DNA of 64,000 nt. Origin: Valencia hispanica (taxonomy: Eukaryota > Chordata > Actinopteri > Cyprinodontiformes > Valenciidae). Made by a program: the position numbers and the translations under genes. Every line of letters begins with the position of its first letter. The first letter of the stretch is position 1. The notes below the pieces were generated by a model that worked only from the letters and a program-made list of their open reading frames with translations, was not told where the DNA came from and did not search any database. The stretch covers positions 7,682,501-7,746,500 of the forward strand of contig OY747705.1 in assembly GCA_963556495.2 (NCBI GenBank), read 5' to 3'. This document shows, in pieces, positions 21,524 through 35,996 of this stretch.

Positions 21524-22554
21524 TACATCAAAAAACACTAACTTTTCAGACCCGGTGGACAGGTTCTGGTGCTGTGATTTGGTACCGTTAGAAAGGAGGT
21601 GTCCAGTTCTTTATACCATTTTATACGTTTCTGACTGAGGCCTGGTGGCTTATAAATATTAAAGATGCACAAACCAATCAGCTAGAGATCAGAATCTGTT
21701 GATTTTCTCCTGATCGACTGATCACAGCTTCTCCATCAAATTCTAAAACCTGATTATTTTTTGCAGTTTTCGGTTCATTTTCTGCTAGATTCCTCCAACA
21801 AAAGACCTGCCCTATTTTTTTACAGTATTTAGAAGAAGAAGAAAAATCGTCCCTTTAGGTTTCAAAGAAGGTACCGGCTAGGAAAATGCCTGATCGGTGC
21901 ATCTCTACTAAATATGTTTGCTGAAACATGGGAAATTAGGTAACTAGAATTGCTGTGATATAATCTTTTGTTTCATATGATCTATTAAAGGTGTGCTAAC
22001 AGGCAAATTGTGGGGGAGGGTTTTAGCACACAGTTAATTCTAAGGTAACACCATCTATAGGCCCATCATGTGTAGTAGTCTGACTGGGTGTGGCCTGGTA
22101 TGAGATTCTCACTGTATCGAAATACACTTTCACTGTATTACCACAAAAACATGACATGATCTATTTTCCTTATTAAAGTAAAAAGGCACCATGTTGCAAA
22201 AATGATATATTCATACAATTGTAAGATTTATTGTGACTGGAAAAAAAATAAACACCTGAGTTTATACGAGAAGTTTCCAGCGCTTGCTGTTCCAGAATAT
22301 TCTACCTGCTCTTCATGGAGTAACACAAGCTGATGTTAAATGGTTACTTAGTCAGGCTATCTGCTCTGTTAGCTTCTTAAACAAGCTGCTGGCAGCTTTC
22401 CAGCTGCCGCTGTAAAGCAGTATTATCCTAATAAGAGTGGTGGTTGGTGGTGCTTTAGTTTCTACAACTGAGTATTAGGACCATTGCAGATAAAAGAAAA
22501 ATATTTTGAAGTGAATTTCTGCAAAAAAAACTGAGAAAATTTGATAAGATTCAC
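21524..22554. other. aatf 3' flank
   Basis: Contains ATTAAA at 21658-21663, 135 bases after the aatf stop and a possible polyadenylation signal. No clear poly-A remnant or flanking direct repeat of a retrocopy is seen. No other gene or named repeat. Confidence 0.4.
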
Positions 22555-23300
22555 CTCTTTCAAAAAAATTTTAAGACGAACTCAAATTTCCATGATTAAA
22601 GGCATACATTTCTGACATTTAAACATATTTTCATATTTAAAATTTAAGTCAGAAATTTTAAAGACAAAAACTCAGGGGGAATAAAAACGCAGAATTTTGC
22701 AGACATTTTAAATCTGTTATTTCCGACAGAAAATGCTAGTTCTAAAAGATGGAAGTTTTATTACAAGATCCTCACCTGGATATTTTCAAAAATGTCTCGG
22801 ACAGGTAGAGACTGAAGAAGCTGCATCATGGCTGCATCAAGCAGCCTAGTGTAGGTGTTATGATGCAATAAGTCTTACTGTAACTACGTTACACTTGCAC
22901 TGTGCTCAGTGAGACCTGCTTCATGCAGCCATGTTGCAGCTTCTTCTTCCTCCTCCTCTCCCATTCGAGGCGTTCATGGTCTTATCTGAACCCGGGAGAA
23001 GTTCTGATCTGGGAAAGAGCCACATTGACCCATTTACACTTTTGAAAATATCCAGATGCACATCTTGTAAATGTAATGCTTAAATCATCTAGAACTAGCA
23101 TTTTCTGTTGGAAAGAACTGATTTTAAATCTCAGCCAAATTAGTATTTTGCTGATAAATTCAAGAGTTTTCATTAAAACGTCAGACTTTACAATGTCAGA
23201 AAATATCTTAGTTTTAATATCAAACGTTTGCTTTTAAATCAGCAATTCCTGAGTTTTCTCGCAAATGTATGACTTTTTCGACATCAGTTTTACTTAAATA
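22555..23300. repeat. Foldback element B with central hairpin
   Basis: Arms at 22814-22842 and 22918-22946 pair at 27 of 29 positions around a 75-base loop. The arm contains gaagaagctgcatcatgg, sharing gaagaagctgcatca with element A. Flanking text also repeats element A: 'aactcaaatttccatgattaaaggcatac' on the left and 'gactttacaatgtcagaaaat' on the right. It lies between aatf and uck2. Confidence 0.65.
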
Positions 23301-25209
23301 TGTGAAATTGATCTCAAAATTACCTAGTTTGCTGGTGGAATTTTACTCTCATTTTTATGTTGCTTTTTTTTTTATCCACAATGGCCCCCAGGACTTTAGT
23401 TCTTTGTAGAATGTTTTTCTACTGCAGCATTTCTTTTTTAGGTGAGAGGAAGGTTTAGTAAGGCTTCTTTTGGTCAGCGGGCTGGAAGTGTGCAGCAACT
23501 TGTGAAGGAGAAGCTTAAAGCTGGAGAAGACTTATCACACTGGTGTCTCACCTCAAAAGTACCTGACACCGTAACGGCATCACAGATCAACCTTGGTATT
23601 CCTTGATGCAGATTAGCTCACCGACTCATACTGAGGAACATAAAGGATTAACAAGGTGCAGGTGTCATTTTCCACAAAAAAAAATTCTCCTTCAGTCATG
23701 CAGTGAGTCCGGATGTTTGTATCTGTGCACCAATTGGCCATAGATCAGAATCAGCCAATTTTCTCTTCATTGACAGATCAAATACATATTGGGGGGGAAT
23801 CTATTAATTAAATACATCATAACTAAGAACTAATTTTAAGCACTTTAAAATATAAAGGTTAGGGACATGTTTTGATTAATGAAATGGAAACAATCTTGTG
23901 ATTCCTACATTTTGCGTTAGATTTTAAACTACTGCCTCTATCAAAGAACCCGCAGCACATTTTTCACTTTTATGCTATAGTTTAAAGAAAATAATGTGGA
24001 ACGGGGGGAAAGACCCAAATGAGAAAACCAGAAATCTGTTTCTACCAGGACAGGCCTGATCCACTGCTTCACACATACCAAATGATCCAGTACATCTGTA
24101 CAAGGTATATCCAAGGAAAAGTTAGCCCCGTCAGAAATCAGGTTATTCTAAGAGGAATTAGAATTGTAAAAAACAAAAAGAGAGACCGGAAGCTAACCGT
24201 TTTCCTAAGTTTCCTCGTTTTTTTCCAGGCGGTGTTTGAAGAGGTTCTTAAAATGAAACTCAGTAAATGTTTCTGAACGGGACAAACGGCACAGAAATCG
24301 ACTTAAATCTGGAAATCATTGGAGACTTGACTTTCGGTTTACTTCAGCTCGCCCTGAGTGAGTCCAACTGTAATGTTTGTGAAAAAGCGAGAGCTTTAAT
24401 AATAGCAGGTGACATTTTACTCTTGGTTCAACAGTAAAACAAGACAAATCCGCCTGCAGAGAAAGGACAGCAGAGTACCTGAGGAGTTTAGAAAAAGAAT
24501 TCTATACAAAAAGAAGAAAAGCATAAGAAAATTTACAGCAACTTTTCACAGACAAACTCAATGACTGTACATGTTAGCGTACCTTTCATTTTAAAGAAAG
24601 CCTCTGTCTGCATCAGAGGATGTAAGCAAAGCAAAAATACCACTGCAAAACAAAAAAAAGAACTGCTCTGTCACTTTTAGTGAATGAGTCCAAATTACAT
24701 TGAACTAAACATCTGCAGCTGATCCATAAAGTGAGGACAGAAACACGAGTGTATGGTTTAAATCACCTGAGGAGGAAACTGGTTTTAGATTTTAAACAGA
24801 TAAAGCAGAAACAAATACAGCTGAGGACAGCAGTACAAAAACACTAACTTATTTCAGCTTTAACTTGCATAAATGACTAGATTTGTTATCCAGAAGGGGT
24901 TAAGTAAACAACTTTTTTTTTTTTATATCCATGTTGTACAGACTGTTGCCGTGCGTCGTTTCTGCTGTAAAGTCAAGCAGCTAAATCAAACTGAAAGTGA
25001 GCACGTGTGTGATCGTCCTGTGTGGATCATAGAGTCCACAACCTAAAGGAGCAAACTAGAACCAAAAAAGAAGAGCTTGAATCAAGTTCCCAATATATAC
25101 AGATTTCTTTAGTCTGAGCGATATCAGACCACTGGAAGACTTTCACATTTTCCAACCGCTGATCCTCAGCGTGAAAAAAAGAGCACCAATAGGCTAACGT
25201 TCCTTCAGG
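23301..25209. other. Region between foldback element B and uck2 coding end
   Basis: Probably contains the uck2 3' UTR (minus strand) in its right part. No canonical hexamer near the stop is obvious; TTTAAT at 24394-24399 would read ATTAAA on the minus strand. The short ORFs are not supported. Confidence 0.35.
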
Positions 25210-28200
25210 TCAGTGGGGCCGGCTGCTCGACTCCACACTGGGTGGCTGCTGCTTCATGAATCCGTATCCGCTGATCCACCCGTTGAGTCGTTTGGTCAGG
25301 CCGCCGTTCAGAATGTCCTGGATGTGCTGGACGATCAGGTTTATGGCAACTGTAGGCACAGAGAAAGGAGGCGGGGGTCACTGCTCCTCTCCACAATCTG
25401 AAGAGGGAGCTCAGGAAACCCACAAAACCAACAGATAAATACAGCATTTTTAAAGTACTGATACCCCTCATAGTGGTGTGATAAAGTGTCTGTCCCCTTC
25501 CTGATTTCTTATATTTCTATTTTGTTTTTCAAGAAATCACTTCAATCAGACCTGCCTGACAAAGTAGACTAAAAAAAAATCCTCAAAACCTAGACATCAT
25601 GCTATGAACCAAAAGAAGGAGAAGGTTCTAAAGCCATTTCTAAAGCTTTGGGACTCCAGTGAACCACAGTGAGAGCCGTTATCCACAGATGGTGAAAACA
25701 TGGAACAATGAGGAACCTTCCCAGGATCGGCCGGCTGACCAAAATGATGCCAAGAGAGCAGTGATGAATCCTCCAAAAAGTCACAAATGACCCCACAACA
25801 ACATCCAAAGAACTTCAGGCTTCACTTGCCTCAGTTGAGGTGAGAGGTCATGACTCCACTATAAGAAAGAAACTGGGCCAAAACGGCCTACATGGCAGAG
25901 CTTCAAGACTAAAACCACTGGTGAGGAAGAAGAACAATAAGGATCGTCTTAATTTAGCTAAAAAACATCTTGATGATCCCAAAGACTTCTGGGAAACTCT
26001 TCTGTGGACTGACGAGACAAAAGCTGAAAGGAAAATCACAGAGCTCAGAGATAAGCAGTAAACACAGCTGTGTCCTTCAAGAGGTCCCTGTTGAGTCTAG
26101 TGAAGTATCACTGAAACAAGATTTTGGTAAACACACAGCCCACCTCCCAAGTACTCACCAGTGTTATCAACTCCTCTTGGTATTATCACATCTGCGTACT
26201 TCTTGGTCTGAACAGTGGGAGGAAGAAACACTGAAGGGAAGGTTCTAGTCCATGTTCATGGTCACAGCATGCAGACAATGGGGGCAGAATACACACTCAC
26301 TGGCAGGCAGAACTCCTCAAATGCAGGCTTCACAAAGTTGATGTACTGGGCTAGAACGCTCTCCAAATCCCGGCCGCGTTCGCTTATGTCCCGCAGCACT
26401 GAGAGACAGAGACAGGAACACTAAAGTTAGCTGCAGGAATACTCAACTTGTCAAAGCATCCAATGGAAATAGCAGGAAATGCAATGATCAAATGATTTAT
26501 TTGACCAAAAACATGGAAACTGATTTGAGGAATTGAATAAATGATCATGAATCCATGCTATCAGTCATGTTTGTATTTAGACAGACCTCAAGGTCTTGAA
26601 ATTCTAAGAACAGAGACGGTTTTCCAGCACTCCAGTATAAATAAAAAGCGCTGTGAGGAACAGGTTCACCTGCTACATGTTATTTGAAAGATCTGTCTTG
26701 CAGATTGATGCAAAGCATTGTACAATCCACTGACACCCTATCTATGCAACTTTTAAACTCCCAAACGGCAACATGACAAAACGTGAGAAAAGTCTTAAGT
26801 GCAACTAACCCCCAAATCAACTTTATTTTTTTGCTGATAAACAGTTAAAAAGAGCATCTAATAGTGCCGTCTACATGCCTGGTCATTATTTTTGGTATTT
26901 TAGTAATAATATTAATTTTCTACCAAAAACCATGAGTGGAGTGGCTTCTTCTGTTTAAAACTTTACACTTAACTTGAATTTGAATCGGGCATTGCTACAT
27001 TGTAGCGAGTTGGAGTTGGAGTTGGAATAGCAAGGAAGTGTTGACCCTGCCCAGCCCACCCCAGGTTTTTTCCAAACCAGGGGTGTCCAAATATTAGTCC
27101 TCAAAGGCCGGTATCCTGCAGGTCTTAGTTCTTTCCCTGGTTCAACACAACTGAATCCAATGTTGTTAGCAGAACTTTGCCACACTGGGGAGGTAGTTGG
27201 ACCATTTGAATCCGCTGTGTTTGAGCAGAGACACATCTAAAACTGGCCCTAGAGGACCGAAGCTGGACACCCATGCTCCAAACCTTAGGGAATCAATTGC
27301 GCTGTACTTTGGGTATGCTAAAGGATTCTGGGTTAGATTTCTCAATGACAGAAAATACAAGTGACCCCTCTAATATTCTTCTCAGCTGATTAATGATTGA
27401 GTCCCTTGTATGCTCCATTTGCAATATTCTAGTTAAATCCATAAAGGACATTCTAATGGATATGCACCCAAATCCCCCAAAAGAAGTGTTTGTCCATGTA
27501 TACACAACCAAGGATGCAGTACTTGAGTCTTGGACTGGAGTCAAGGGACTTGTGACTTGAACTTTAACATTAGGACTTAAACTTGGACTCTGACATGATA
27601 AATTGCTATTGTTGGAATTGGCATGGACCGGATGTTAATGTTGGCTTGTTGTATAAGGTCAAATTACTGGACAAATTTAATAACTTTCCAAAACCTTTGT
27701 AGATGTAGAGGTGACATGTAGATTCTAATTTATTTAGTTTATTAATTTATTAGTTTTCTAATTTATTTTAAGCATGTTTTATTATTTTGCACATGCTACT
27801 GTGTTAGCTTGGTGATTGCATGGGGGCATTAAGTCCTTAAAAATTATAATAATAAAGTAAACCATGTATGGCTACCATTATTCTAGTCCTAGAATCTACA
27901 CCTAGGTCCCTCATTTTTTACTTGGTCTTCGGTGATAATTACTTGGCTTAGACTGAAAGATTCTTTTTATGACTTGAACTCAAACTTCGCCTAAAGGACC
28001 TAGCGACTGGACTTGAACTGGACTTGGACTAATCCTATATGAGTTGGACTTGAACACTAAGGACTCAAGTGTGACTTGAACTCGAGAGACGGTGACTTGA
28101 CTACGACACTGGACACAGCTGGAATAAAAAAGGAAAATCCAAATCATGAACAAAGAGGATTTTTTTATCATATGCAACTTAAATTCCTGGGACAACAGCT

Positions 28201-31200
28201 GCACATTGGATACACTGGCTGCTGTCTTAAACTCGTTTCTATCCTCATCTCTTTTCTATATATAATTTAGTTTGCCGTTTACGCTCACTGACCATGTTGT
28301 TAGGTACCTGTTCATTTGCTTGGTAACAAATAGTGAAGCAGTCAGTGACATGGCAGCTGTTTATAGCATTTATCCATCTAGATGTGGTGAAGACAATGTG
28401 CTTAAGCATCAGAAGAAGAAACAGAGGATTTAAGCGACTTTGAACACAGTACGGTGTTCGGGCCACAGAGGCTGGTTTGTGCTTTTCAGTAACTGCTGAT
28501 CTTGAGCAATTTTTTCACGACCATCTCTACGGTTTGAAGAATAGTTTGAAAACGACCAAATGTTCAGGGACCAATACGTGGACGAAAATGCCTTGCTAAT
28601 GTCGGAAGAGAATGGACAGACCTATCAAACATTATAGAAAGGCAACCGTGGCTCAAGTAACCGCTTGTAACAAGGAAAGGAAGCAGAATACCATCTTTGA
28701 GTGCAGAACAGGTTGAAGCTTGAAACAGATGGACTACAGCAGCAGGGAGACCACACTAGGTGTGGCAACTAAAAGCTAAAAGTAGGAAACTGAGGCACCT
28801 TTGGGATGTGATAGAATGCAGGATTTGCAAGAATAGTAGAGGCATTTCGGAAACAAAACTGGTTCAACCCAGTGCTGGAAAGCCTTTAAGTGTATTTTTT
28901 TGGATAAGGCCAGAGTGTCCTCTGGTTTCTAATTGTGAGGCTTTCCAAACATCAACAAAACTACCTAAATACCTTTGTGTTTCTTTGTGTGCCTAAATAT
29001 CTTTATGTTTCTGAAAGCAAAACTGGTTCAACCCAGTGCTGGAAAGCCTGTAAGTGTATTTTCTTTGATAAGGCCAGAGTGTCCTCTGGTTTCTAATTGT
29101 GAGGCTTTCCAAACATCAACAAAACTGCATCTTTTCACTTTAAGAACATGACCACACCTCTGCGCGACAGGCGTGTGTCTGCGTCCGTATCCACAAACAG
29201 TTTCATTTGGAAAAGGTCTCGAATCTCCTGAGAGTAGAACATGAGAATGCCTTCAAACAGCACCACATCGGCAGGGTACACCGTCACAGTCTCTTCCTTC
29301 CTGATGGGCAGAGAGAAAACAGAGAACTCTAAAGACATTTCTGCTATGTCTCGTTATGTCCACATGGTACATACAGTCTGCTTTGAGATCTTTAACTCTA
29401 TCAGAGTTCACATGAGTGAGTATTGTTCCGGAGAGTCGTAGGTTTGTAAGGTCAAGAAAAGACTCACCTGGAATGGGAGACGAAGTCATAAACAGGGATG
29501 TGGACTGTTTTCCCCTCCTTGATGTCCCACAGGGTGGCGATTATAAGGTCATTGTCAAATGCATCTAGAGAGAAAGAGAGAACAAAGTAGTAAAAGAATA
29601 ACTTCTCAAACGCAACGGAATAAACTATGTTAGGGTGAAGACCACTAGGATACCTGGGTGGTCAAAGTTGAACTGGCCCTTGAGTGCCTTGGCCTTCTGC
29701 TCTGGGGTCAGGACCTTGTAGAAGCTATCCTGGCTGAGGATGGCCACTTGGCGCTGGTGGTGGTCGATCTCATTCTGGCCCAACAGCTCCATGATTTTGT
29801 TGCACACCGATGACTGACCAGACAAGAACATAAACACCAAGCAGTATCCGAGTCACTGTGTGTATTCTGAGCTTTTGTGATGTAATCCGAGTAATGCTTT
29901 ATCCTCTGTTGAGGTATGTCATGGAAACATCTGACTCTTTATGATAGACAATGCATCTTGTTCAAAATTATTTCAGAATAGCTGAGCCAGACTAGATAGA
30001 TCAATCCCCTTCCCAGAGTAAACCCTTTTCCCCTCAAGTACTTGATTAAATTAAAAAAAAAAACGCATCCAGAACAACTGCAATCAAAGCCAACCCAGTA
30101 TCTACTGTTCTTCGCTGTCACATAAAATCCCATCTGTGCTGGTATAGTCCAGAGCAGATGCTGCTTGAAATAAATACAGCAAGAGTAATAGTGCGTTCCA
30201 TTTGTCGTCGGAATTCTGAACCTTCTACTTCCGATTTGGAAAAATATATTGGAACGCCCCCCTGAAGTGAGTCTTACCACTAGGAAAGTCTGAGATTTTC
30301 CTTGCACTGACCTCCAGTTTCAATATGGCCGCTCCTCGCATCAACAATAGTAGATGTGGTGGAAACGTGTTTATTTTACAAGACACACTGGTAAGAGTGT
30401 GCCTAAAATCAATGTTACACGTAGAGCCTGCAACTCTAAACATAAAATAAAAGTGGTGTTTGAATATGGAAAGTACATCTTAAAACAATGTAAGAGGAAC
30501 AACCAGCTATATCTACCTAGGCGTCACCATATTAAAATCCTGACTTATCTGACTAGGTTAACTGGAACGCCGTTTACTCGGATGTGATGTCAAACCCAGC
30601 TCAGAGTTCTGACTTCGGAGGTAAATGGAACGCACCATATAGCTTTGCCAGGTTGGCCTTTTCTGGCAAGGATATTAGGTTACATATAATTTCAACGGTT
30701 TGACATCTGATGGGAAATTATCCTTTTTCTAATGTCATTTTGTCACTGTGGTTCCAGAAGGACCAGGCCTACAGTTACAACAATCCAGACTGTTCTAAGG
30801 GTCACGTGCAATAGTTGGAGCAAGACTTCTTGTACAACCAAACCCCAGGAACCAAGAGTCTGACACCAGGAGCTAATGAGCAAATTCCCCTCCCAGGCCT
30901 GGCTCCAGGTAGGTTCCTCGTTTTCCCTTTCTGAGGATGCGCTCTGTTGAGAAAGAGAGAAAAGCTCCCTCTGGACAGTTGGGACTCCATCTGCTGTATT
31001 TAGGTCTTTGGTCCGTTCTGTAGTAGTGAAGGCAGAGCTGAGCTGAAAGGTCAAGCTTTCATTTTAATAGTTCAGCCCTCACCTATGGGCATGACATAAA
31101 GTTCATGAGTGAAAGACCGAGATCCCTGTTGCAAAGGGCTCAAATAAGCTCATTGTATCAGGTGGCTATGTGTTGTCATGGAGACACAATAAGGAGCTTC

Positions 31201-32734
31201 ATCATCACCCAGGGGCTCTAAACCTAGGACTTTGGAATAAACTGAGGCGTTACTGACCAAAACGCTTCCTGGATTTCCCACATTTGGAGGCGTTCCCAGC
31301 ATGTCCCACTTAAAGGAGACTGCAAGGTATACCCAGAATTCACCTGGCTACCTGGGAATGCATTGTGATCCTCCAGGAGCTGAAAGATGTTGATGGGGAA
31401 GAAGGATGTCTGAGGTTTCCTGATATCCCTGCAACTCAGTCTCAGACACGCGGGTGAACTGATGCCGTCTTCACCGAATGGACTGAATCTATGTAGTACT
31501 TTTCTAAACATATAGACCACTAAAATCGCTTTGACCCACTAATCCGCAAACATTCATACACCGATATGCAGACTGGTAGGCAAATGGGGGTTAAGTGCCT
31601 TGACCAAGGGTACATCTCCATGTGACAGGAGGCGACGCTGGAATCCAGCCCACTACTTTCAGATTGCAAGAAGTCCACAATTTTAAAATCAAGAAATGAA
31701 AACAAGAAGTACACTTTAGCACCCTTTTGTAGGAACCAAAACAACTTTCTTTGAAATCCTTAACATCAACAAAGCTTTAAAACTATTTAAAAATCTGGCA
31801 ACATTGCAAGTGGGGAATAAAACACTTTTTGTCTGCCTTGAATGCATAAAATGGATCAATGTAAGTGCAAAGCATTAAATGAATCTACAGTTCACATTGA
31901 TATGAAATGTAACTGTTTTGTTTTAGTTAGCTGTTCGTCGAGTTGTCTTTGTCGCTCACGGATGAATACATAACAAGCAGCACCTAGATTACATGGCTGG
32001 GAAAACAGGTGTCCCTGTGAACGTTACTGGCATTAGACAGTGGAGCATGACATCAGGAAGCAGAAACCACCAACAACTGAAGGCTCAACCACAATTCAGG
32101 TTCTGCCGATTTAATCGCCTACAAAGACACAGAGACAAAGACTTGCAAGCTTTAACATTCAGCACACTTTGGAAATAAAGCTGATCACTATGCACATTAA
32201 TACACAAGCTGATATGAGGGTGAAATGGGTGCAATACTGAAACACTTTATGATGACAAACACCAGAAACACATGATTTCATAATGAAGATTGTAATAAAA
32301 ATCTCAATTTCCTTCCAAGAGCTCTATAAATATTAAGTAGTTTATTCTGATTTGACTCAGTCTGCAGCTTCTGCACAGCTGCTGCTGATAAACTGAAATC
32401 TCACTGATTCAGTTCATATAATGTGGGTTTTTTTTCCTATTAGACACGCTGAAAACTGCATGGCCGCCTGTGATACTGATCAAGCAACACAATCCGTTCA
32501 GATGACGCAAAAAATAATGAAGGCAAACAAAAACAAAACAACAAAAAGAGAAACGACCACACATTGTCAGATAAATCAGACAGAGGAATGCAACAAAGAG
32601 CGTGTCAAGGCTGCTGTGATGGAAAGGCCAACCTTGCCGCTGGCCGTGCCGCCGGCCACACCGATCAGGAACGGCTGCCGGTGCCTGTCATGCTGGCCCG
32701 GGTCACCCGGCTTTGTCTCGCTGTCGCCCGTCAT
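25210..32734 (-). CDS. uck2: Uridine-cytidine kinase 2 (7 exons)
   Basis: UCK2 is the cytosolic kinase that phosphorylates uridine and cytidine to UMP and CMP in pyrimidine salvage. Minus-strand exons: 32734-32633, 29813-29654, 29564-29468, 29300-29158, 26398-26301, 26207-26159, 25349-25210. They join in phase to 262 codons plus stop (human 261 aa). The P-loop GGTASGKSS spans exons 1-2. Other landmarks are [32 protein letters not shown], the lid and sugar-binding region [47 protein letters not shown], and the conserved C-terminal SSSRPH. Teleosts may carry a and b copies; which this is cannot be told. Its start faces tmco1. Introns hold several transposon remnants and a tandem duplication. 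Confidence 0.96.
25460..26035 (+). mobile_element. Tc1-like remnant in uck2 last intron
   Basis: The frame at 25840-26020 reads [17 protein letters not shown], then [11 protein letters not shown] and [13 protein letters not shown], typical of the N-terminal half of a Tc1 transposase including its first catalytic Asp. The text from 25475 ('aagtgtctgtccccttcc') resembles the end of the same fish family. The rest of the transposase is absent. Orientation is opposite to uck2. Confidence 0.75.
27079..27276. mobile_element. hAT-like MITE in a uck2 intron
   Basis: The left end 'caggggtgtccaaatattagtcctc' and the right end 'gaggaccgaagctggacacccatgc' form imperfect inverted repeats starting CAGGGGTGTCCA, as in Charlie-type hAT repeats. 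About 200 bases, non-coding. Confidence 0.6.
28255..28850 (+). mobile_element. Second Tc1-like remnant in a uck2 intron
   Basis: Starts with a diverged TIR ('cgctcactgaccatgttgttaggtacctg') and continues with recognisable but scrambled transposase text: 'agcatcagaagaagaaacagagg', 'taagcgactttgaacac', 'aactgctgatctt', 'ggacgaaaatgcctt', then after a deletion 'cacctttgggatgtg'. This is a fish Tc1-like family distinct from the DD38E copies. Fully decayed. Confidence 0.7.
28854..29126. repeat. 164-base-period tandem duplication beside a uck2 exon
   Basis: The segment beginning caaaactggttcaacccagt at 28854 recurs at 29018, with the two copies almost identical for about 110 bases up to 'aacatcaacaaaact'. 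The second copy ends about 30 bases from the uck2 exon at 29158-29300, on that exon's donor side. Confidence 0.85.
29814..32632. other. uck2 intron 1, contents
   Basis: Holds the MITE at 30191-30635 (listed separately) and, at about 31545-31665, text like 'ggttaagtgccttgaccaaggg', a dispersed fish repeat in reverse orientation. Nothing else is recognised; no alternative first exon is evident. Confidence 0.45.
30191..30635. mobile_element. MITE in uck2 intron 1
   Basis: The left end gtgcgttccattt and the right end aaatggaacgcac are exact 13-base inverted repeats enclosing 445 bases. Further inward 'gtcggaattctgaac' pairs loosely with 'gagttctgacttcgg'. No coding capacity. No clean target duplication beyond a possible short AT motif. 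Confidence 0.7.
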
Positions 32735-32828
32735 GCTTCATCTGAGGGCCAGTGCCGTCTGTGCACGCCGGTGTGTGTGTGCGCGCGCTCCTCCCATTTC
32801 ATCACGATGACGGTGAGGAGGACGATGG

Positions 32829-32836
32829 TGACGTCA
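32829..32836. promoter_or_regulatory. Consensus CRE upstream of uck2
   Basis: TGACGTCA, the full palindromic cAMP-response element, lies 95 bases upstream of the uck2 start codon (minus strand) in a GC-rich patch with CG-rich text at 32780-32800. Use is inferred from position. Confidence 0.5.
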
Positions 32837-32859
32837 GATTTCAGGAAGCTATGGGAGGA

Positions 32860-33560
32860 ATTCAATTGGGTTTATTAATATAGCGCCAAATCGCGACGCA
32901 TGTCGTTTCAAGGCACTGTACAAAAAAGTCCGTTTAGTCCAGTCATATAGACATAATCCTAGTCATGGCAATACATTCCAACGGATCCTATTAAATAATG
33001 CATCAAGTTCAGTTCATTATTCCAATTAGTTTATAAATTTTCTATCTAAGGAAACCCGGCAGATTGCATGGAGTCATTGGCTTGCAGCATTCACTCCTCC
33101 TGGATGAACATGTAGCGACAGTAAACAGATGCTTGCATCGGTGTGATTGACTTCAGCAATCCCTCATACTGAGCAAGCATGCAGGGACAGTGGAAAGGAA
33201 AACTCCCCAAAAAACCCCCAGCAGAACCAGAACCTGGCTCAGTACGAGCGCCCATCGACTATAGCAGCGGTGAGCCACTCCACTATAAGCTTTATCAAAA
33301 AAAGAACGTTTTAAGCCTAGTCTTAAAAATAGACAGGGTGTCTGCCTTACAGACTAAAACTGGGAGCTGGTTCCGCAGGAGAGGAGCCTGATTAGGCTAC
33401 TAAAAGATTTGCCTCCGAGTCAACTTTTTGAACACCCAGGAACCACCAGTAAAGCTACAGTCTGAGAGCAGAGTGTTCTGTTAGGAACATATGGAACAAT
33501 CAGATCTCAGGAGTAGTATAGCTGGAGCAATGATACTTTTCTAGTAAAATATATATTCTA
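32860..33560 (-). mobile_element. L2-like LINE 3' end upstream of uck2
   Basis: 'attaatatagcgccaaatcg', 'tcaaggcactgtac', 'ccctcatactgagcaagcat' and 'gagcctgattaggctactaaaag' match the 3' portion of the LINE at 45660-47310. The copy is 5'-truncated, keeps no YADD region, and ends about 125 bases upstream of the uck2 start codon. Confidence 0.7.
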
Positions 33561-33862
33561 GAAAACAATACAGCCTAATCCCCTCTACCAAATATACAAA
33601 ATCTGTACATAAAACCACAATTAATCCTTTCAGACCTTCTTCAAACTGTAATCTGGAATATATTTTATATTTTTCAAGTGAAAAGCAAACAAATCTGTAT
33701 GTGAGAAAATGTAAAAAGTAGAATGCTGCAATAACTAATATTTCGTGGTACTTCCTTCTGATTCAGTTCCTGAATTCAGTTTTCTTATTTGGAACACACC
33801 CGGCATTGATTATAGAGAATGTCATTAATCTAAAATAAATTAAATCTGCTCTAGGAGGATTT

Positions 33863-35520
<1,658 letters not shown>

Positions 35521-35539
35521 TGCATATTTTTATATATAT

Positions 35540-35945
35540 ATGAGGGAACCGGCCAGTGAGGCTGATAGGAGACCGACAGAAGCACTGAGAAGCTGATTGA
35601 TTTTTGATCAAAACAATCCACTGTATTCTCCATTGGCTGGGACTATGAGGTATTGCTGAAACACAAAAGTCTTGTCTTCCAGGCCTCGCTAATATCTCCC
35701 AAATCCTAATAGGGTGAATGTGTTTTGGTCTGATGAGATCAGACAAGAACTTTTTGTTAGTTTTAAAAGATAGGTTTTCAACAAAACTACACAGCACATC
35801 GCAAAAAAGGACACCCACCGTGAATGGTGATGGTAGCATAATGATTTAGGGATATCTTTCTTTAAATGGAAATTGACTTTTTTTAAGTTGAATAGTTTTA
35901 AATACCAGTCAATTTTGATGCAACACCTTCAGTCGTCTCCTAGAA
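35540..35945 (+). mobile_element. Decayed Tc1-like fragment
   Basis: 'gtgttttggtctgatgagatcaga', 'ttcaacaaaactacacagcacatcgc' and 'cacccaccgtgaatggtgatggtagca' match the middle of a Tc1-type transposase gene around its first catalytic Asp. Stops break it throughout. It directly follows the DD38E copy 2. Confidence 0.6.
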
Positions 35946-35951
35946 AGCTGA

Positions 35952-35956
<5 letters not shown>

Positions 35957-35994
<38 letters not shown>
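35957..35994. repeat. (AT)n microsatellite
   Basis: Short alternating AT tract between the Tc1 fragment and unannotated DNA. Confidence 0.9.

Positions 35995-35996
<2 letters not shown>

Noticed and set aside
20363..21538. 391-residue frame on the strand opposite aatf
   Set aside because: Antisense shadow of a GC-rich coding exon; the plus-strand product is a conserved protein.
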